Source of the DNA: Chitinophagaceae bacterium
Lineage (GTDB): Bacteria; Bacteroidota; Bacteroidia; Chitinophagales; Chitinophagaceae
NCBI GenBank assembly: GCA_009885535.1
Contig: VFKL01000002.1
Span: forward strand, 1 to 34,360
Direction of reading: 5' to 3'
Length of the DNA: 34,360 nt
Program-made: the position numbers and the translations under genes
The notes under the pieces: model-generated
What the model saw: the letters and a program-made list of their open reading frames with translations, nothing else
The model's database searches: none
Told to the model about the DNA's origin: nothing
Shown here: positions 32,790-34,360 of the stretch, one piece after another
Layout of the letters: every line of letters starts with the position of its first letter
Position numbering within the stretch: position 1 is the stretch's first letter

Positions 32790-33461
32790 TTATTTACTCC
32801 AAATTACTTCATCAACTTTACCGTCATCCTTCATTACTCTCAATAATTTTGTCTTATCACGATTTATAAAAAAATAATTTGTTTCAAGTACTCCAACTTG
32901 TGCATCAACTTTATATACTTTGTTTATGCTTCCGCTGACAATATAGCCTTCAGGAAAATCATCCTTTGTTGCGGGATTGTCATTAACTACTGGTACCCAT
33001 TTTAATCCTAATATTGTGTAAAAGCTCCCATAAAATCTCCCATCTTGATGCCTAAACTCCCAAGAGTCTGGAGTTATAGTCGCTGTTCTATTATTTCCGT
33101 CTCGAGAACTGTGCCAAATGCCATAAAATACTTTGGGATTTAAAGTAATTTTGATAGCATAAGAATTAGATTTCGTAGTATCGTCAGCAGCAATTGCACG
33201 AATAGTAATCTCTGATGCTTTTTCGTTAGCATCAATAACCAATTTACCATCTTTAGAAATAGTAGTCCCTTGACTTACAGGCTCAACAATTTGCCAATTT
33301 ATTGTTGTATCTGGAGTTCCCTCTTTTTTTATTGTTGCTTTAAATTGAGATGTATCACCTTTATACATTGAAGTAACAGAGGGATCTATTGTAACTGAGT
33401 TTATTTTTGAACAAGAAAATAATGTTACTGATAATAATGAAATAGAAATTATTTTTTTCAT
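32790..33461 (-). CDS. lipoprotein with Ig-like (Big2-type) domain
   Basis: A 223-residue lipoprotein with lipobox LFSC (Cys17). Residues about 20-108 look like a bacterial Ig-like group 2 domain: VTIDPSVTSMYKGDTSQFKA, then INWQIVEP, GTTISKDGKLVIDANEKASE and ITIRAIAADDTTKSNSYAIKI. The C-terminal half (about 110-223, from VFYGIWHSSRDGNNRTATIT) is lipocalin- or DUF-like in appearance but not recognised. It probably sits at the cell envelope. It is part of the minus-strand run, 32 bases after the FISUMP gene. Confidence 0.75.
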   Translation of the reverse strand: MKKIISISLLSVTLFSCSKINSVTIDPSVTSMYKGDTSQFKATIKKEGTPDTTINWQIVEPVSQGTTISKDGKLVIDANEKASEITIRAIAADDTTKSNSYAIKITLNPKVFYGIWHSSRDGNNRTATITPDSWEFRHQDGRFYGSFYTILGLKWVPVVNDNPATKDDFPEGYIVSGSINKVYKVDAQVGVLETNYFFINRDKTKLLRVMKDDGKVDEVIWSK

Positions 33462-33493
33462 TTTGATTTGTTTTTAGTTTTTATTTTATTTGA

Positions 33494-34126
33494 TTAATTC
33501 TTTATACAACGGACAGATAGACCAAAAGATTTTTTTTGGTCTATAGAAAAAAATGTTCTCTCACTTAACTCGTAATATGTGGCAAAGTAATTAATATCTG
33601 AACGTTCTGAACGACTCCAGAAATAAGCTTGCAGACCCCAGCCTTCTCTATATGAACCGGAAAACTCATAATCAAAACGACCACCACTAGGTTTTGCTGT
33701 AAATCCAGTTTCATTGCTTCCTCTTTGGCATAACCAATCACTTTTCAAAAAAAGAACTTCACATTCTTTATCATTTTTCCTAAGAAAATTACTGAGTGAA
33801 TCCAAATTCTTTATCGTAGGAACAGACCAACCATCGGGAGCCAAGCCTCTTGCATCATTAACTGCATACCAGTTATATAATTTTCCAAACTTTGAATTAT
33901 TCTCTGATTTATTTTCATAATAACACCAAGCAGGTTGTTCATTTTTTCCAGCATCCATCCAATCTACATCACTTTTTGCTTCAGGAATTGTATCTCCATT
34001 CCGAAAAGTAACAACATCAAGATTTTTAGTCATCCAAATTTGCTCACCAATCTTTACTTCATTTTGTGCAAAAAGGTTACCATAAATAAAAATTAAAAAA
34101 AGCAGTGTAAATTTTATTCTTTTCAT
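33494..34126 (-). CDS. secreted FISUMP-domain protein
   Basis: A 210-residue protein with signal peptide (MKRIKFTLLFLIFIYGNLFAQ) and a single FISUMP domain, named for a major paralogous family of Fibrobacter succinogenes. The signature runs VKIGEQIWMTKNLDV near the start, then WCYYENKSENNSKFGKLYNWYAVNDARGLAPDGW, and ends with FWSRSE...GLSVRCIKN. The domain is common in surface and secreted proteins of Bacteroidota and Fibrobacterota; its biochemical role is not established. It starts 13 bases after the stop of the upstream partial gene, so co-transcription is likely. Confidence 0.88.
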   Translation of the reverse strand: MKRIKFTLLFLIFIYGNLFAQNEVKIGEQIWMTKNLDVVTFRNGDTIPEAKSDVDWMDAGKNEQPAWCYYENKSENNSKFGKLYNWYAVNDARGLAPDGWSVPTIKNLDSLSNFLRKNDKECEVLFLKSDWLCQRGSNETGFTAKPSGGRFDYEFSGSYREGWGLQAYFWSRSERSDINYFATYYELSERTFFSIDQKKSFGLSVRCIKN

Positions 34127-34139
34127 TTTTTGGATAATT

Positions 34140-34360
34140 TTAAATAGCGTTTATTTCATCCAATTTTTGTTCCACAACTATCTCATTTTTATAATAGTCT
34201 TTTACATCACTTTCAACACTCATTCTCAAAGAATTATTGTCATGAAAAGTTGCTTCACCTTTTGCATTTACGGTATATTCAGAAATAAAATATCCTTGTA
34301 AATCGCTTGGTATGCTTGAAAGTAAAGATTGGTTTTCTTTCTTTTCTTTTATGATGTAAA
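34140..34360 (-). CDS. 3' end of an unknown gene, cut by the window edge
   Basis: The minus-strand frame is open from the right edge (first full codon at 34358) to TAA at 34142-34140. It gives 72 residues that include LLSSIPSDLQGYFISEYTVN and RMSVESDVKDYYKNEI. The sequence looks like real protein, with a YTVNAKGEATFHDNN strand pair. No family is recognised from the fragment. It is the most upstream visible gene of the minus-strand run and ends 13 bases before the FISUMP ATG. Confidence 0.65.
   Translation of the reverse strand, partial: YIIKEKKENQSLLSSIPSDLQGYFISEYTVNAKGEATFHDNNSLRMSVESDVKDYYKNEIVVEQKLDEINAI

Overview
The window looks like a chromosome segment of a Bacteroidota bacterium, probably of the Chitinophagales/Chitinophagaceae type. 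Grounds: AT-rich DNA; signal peptides that end in A-Q; a C-terminal type IX secretion (T9SS) sorting domain; GldH- and PorG-like genes; an S46 dipeptidyl-peptidase; a FISUMP-domain protein; and scattered TAnnTTTG (Bacteroidota -7) promoter boxes. TGA serves as an ordinary stop for several genes. No rRNA, tRNA or CRISPR array was recognised.

Layout. 0.1-8.0 kb: a DASS/SLC13 anion transporter, a 1,451-residue secreted subtilase with six related repeats and a T9SS tail, a repeat-rich gap, and a 2-oxoacid:ferredoxin oxidoreductase beta subunit with no alpha subunit beside it. 8.1-13.5 kb: an accessory island, all on the + strand, holding a KilA-N protein, a HigBA-type toxin-antitoxin pair, a PIN-domain toxin with a small partner, a Fic protein with its own inhibitory motif, and a REP-associated tyrosine transposase (RAYT). 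Every intergenic gap in this island carries copies of one palindromic element built on GCGCCGGTTTCCTAACCGGTG; I saw none outside it. 13.5-25 kb is mostly housekeeping and cell envelope: NadR-like kinase, then a minus-strand GH3-LysE-MtgA operon, S46 peptidase (DPP7 type), YicC, GldH, PorG-like protein, asparagine synthetase, DUF2911 protein and a nitrilase. 25-31 kb: an S41 peptidase, a second repeat-rich gap, an XRE regulator, three small secreted unknowns, ThiL and an inositol-monophosphatase-family enzyme. 31.4-34.4 kb: a tight minus-strand run of six small genes, mostly secreted or lipoproteins (one with a FISUMP domain, one with an Ig-like domain, one broken by an in-frame TGA inside its signal peptide).

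How it fits together. The T9SS parts (PorG-like, GldH) and a T9SS cargo (the subtilase) occur in one window, with DPP7 as a periplasmic peptide-degrading enzyme. The island is the most unusual part: stabilising or toxic single-gene and two-gene units separated by REP-like palindromes next to the transposase that may propagate them. Three copies of TTTGCGGAGAWTA sit upstream of the Fic gene and palindromes sit upstream of the KilA-N and HigBA genes, which suggests these units are individually regulated. Two other repeat families, based on 9-nt periods, fill the gaps at about 0, 6.6-6.9 and 26.7-27.0 kb.
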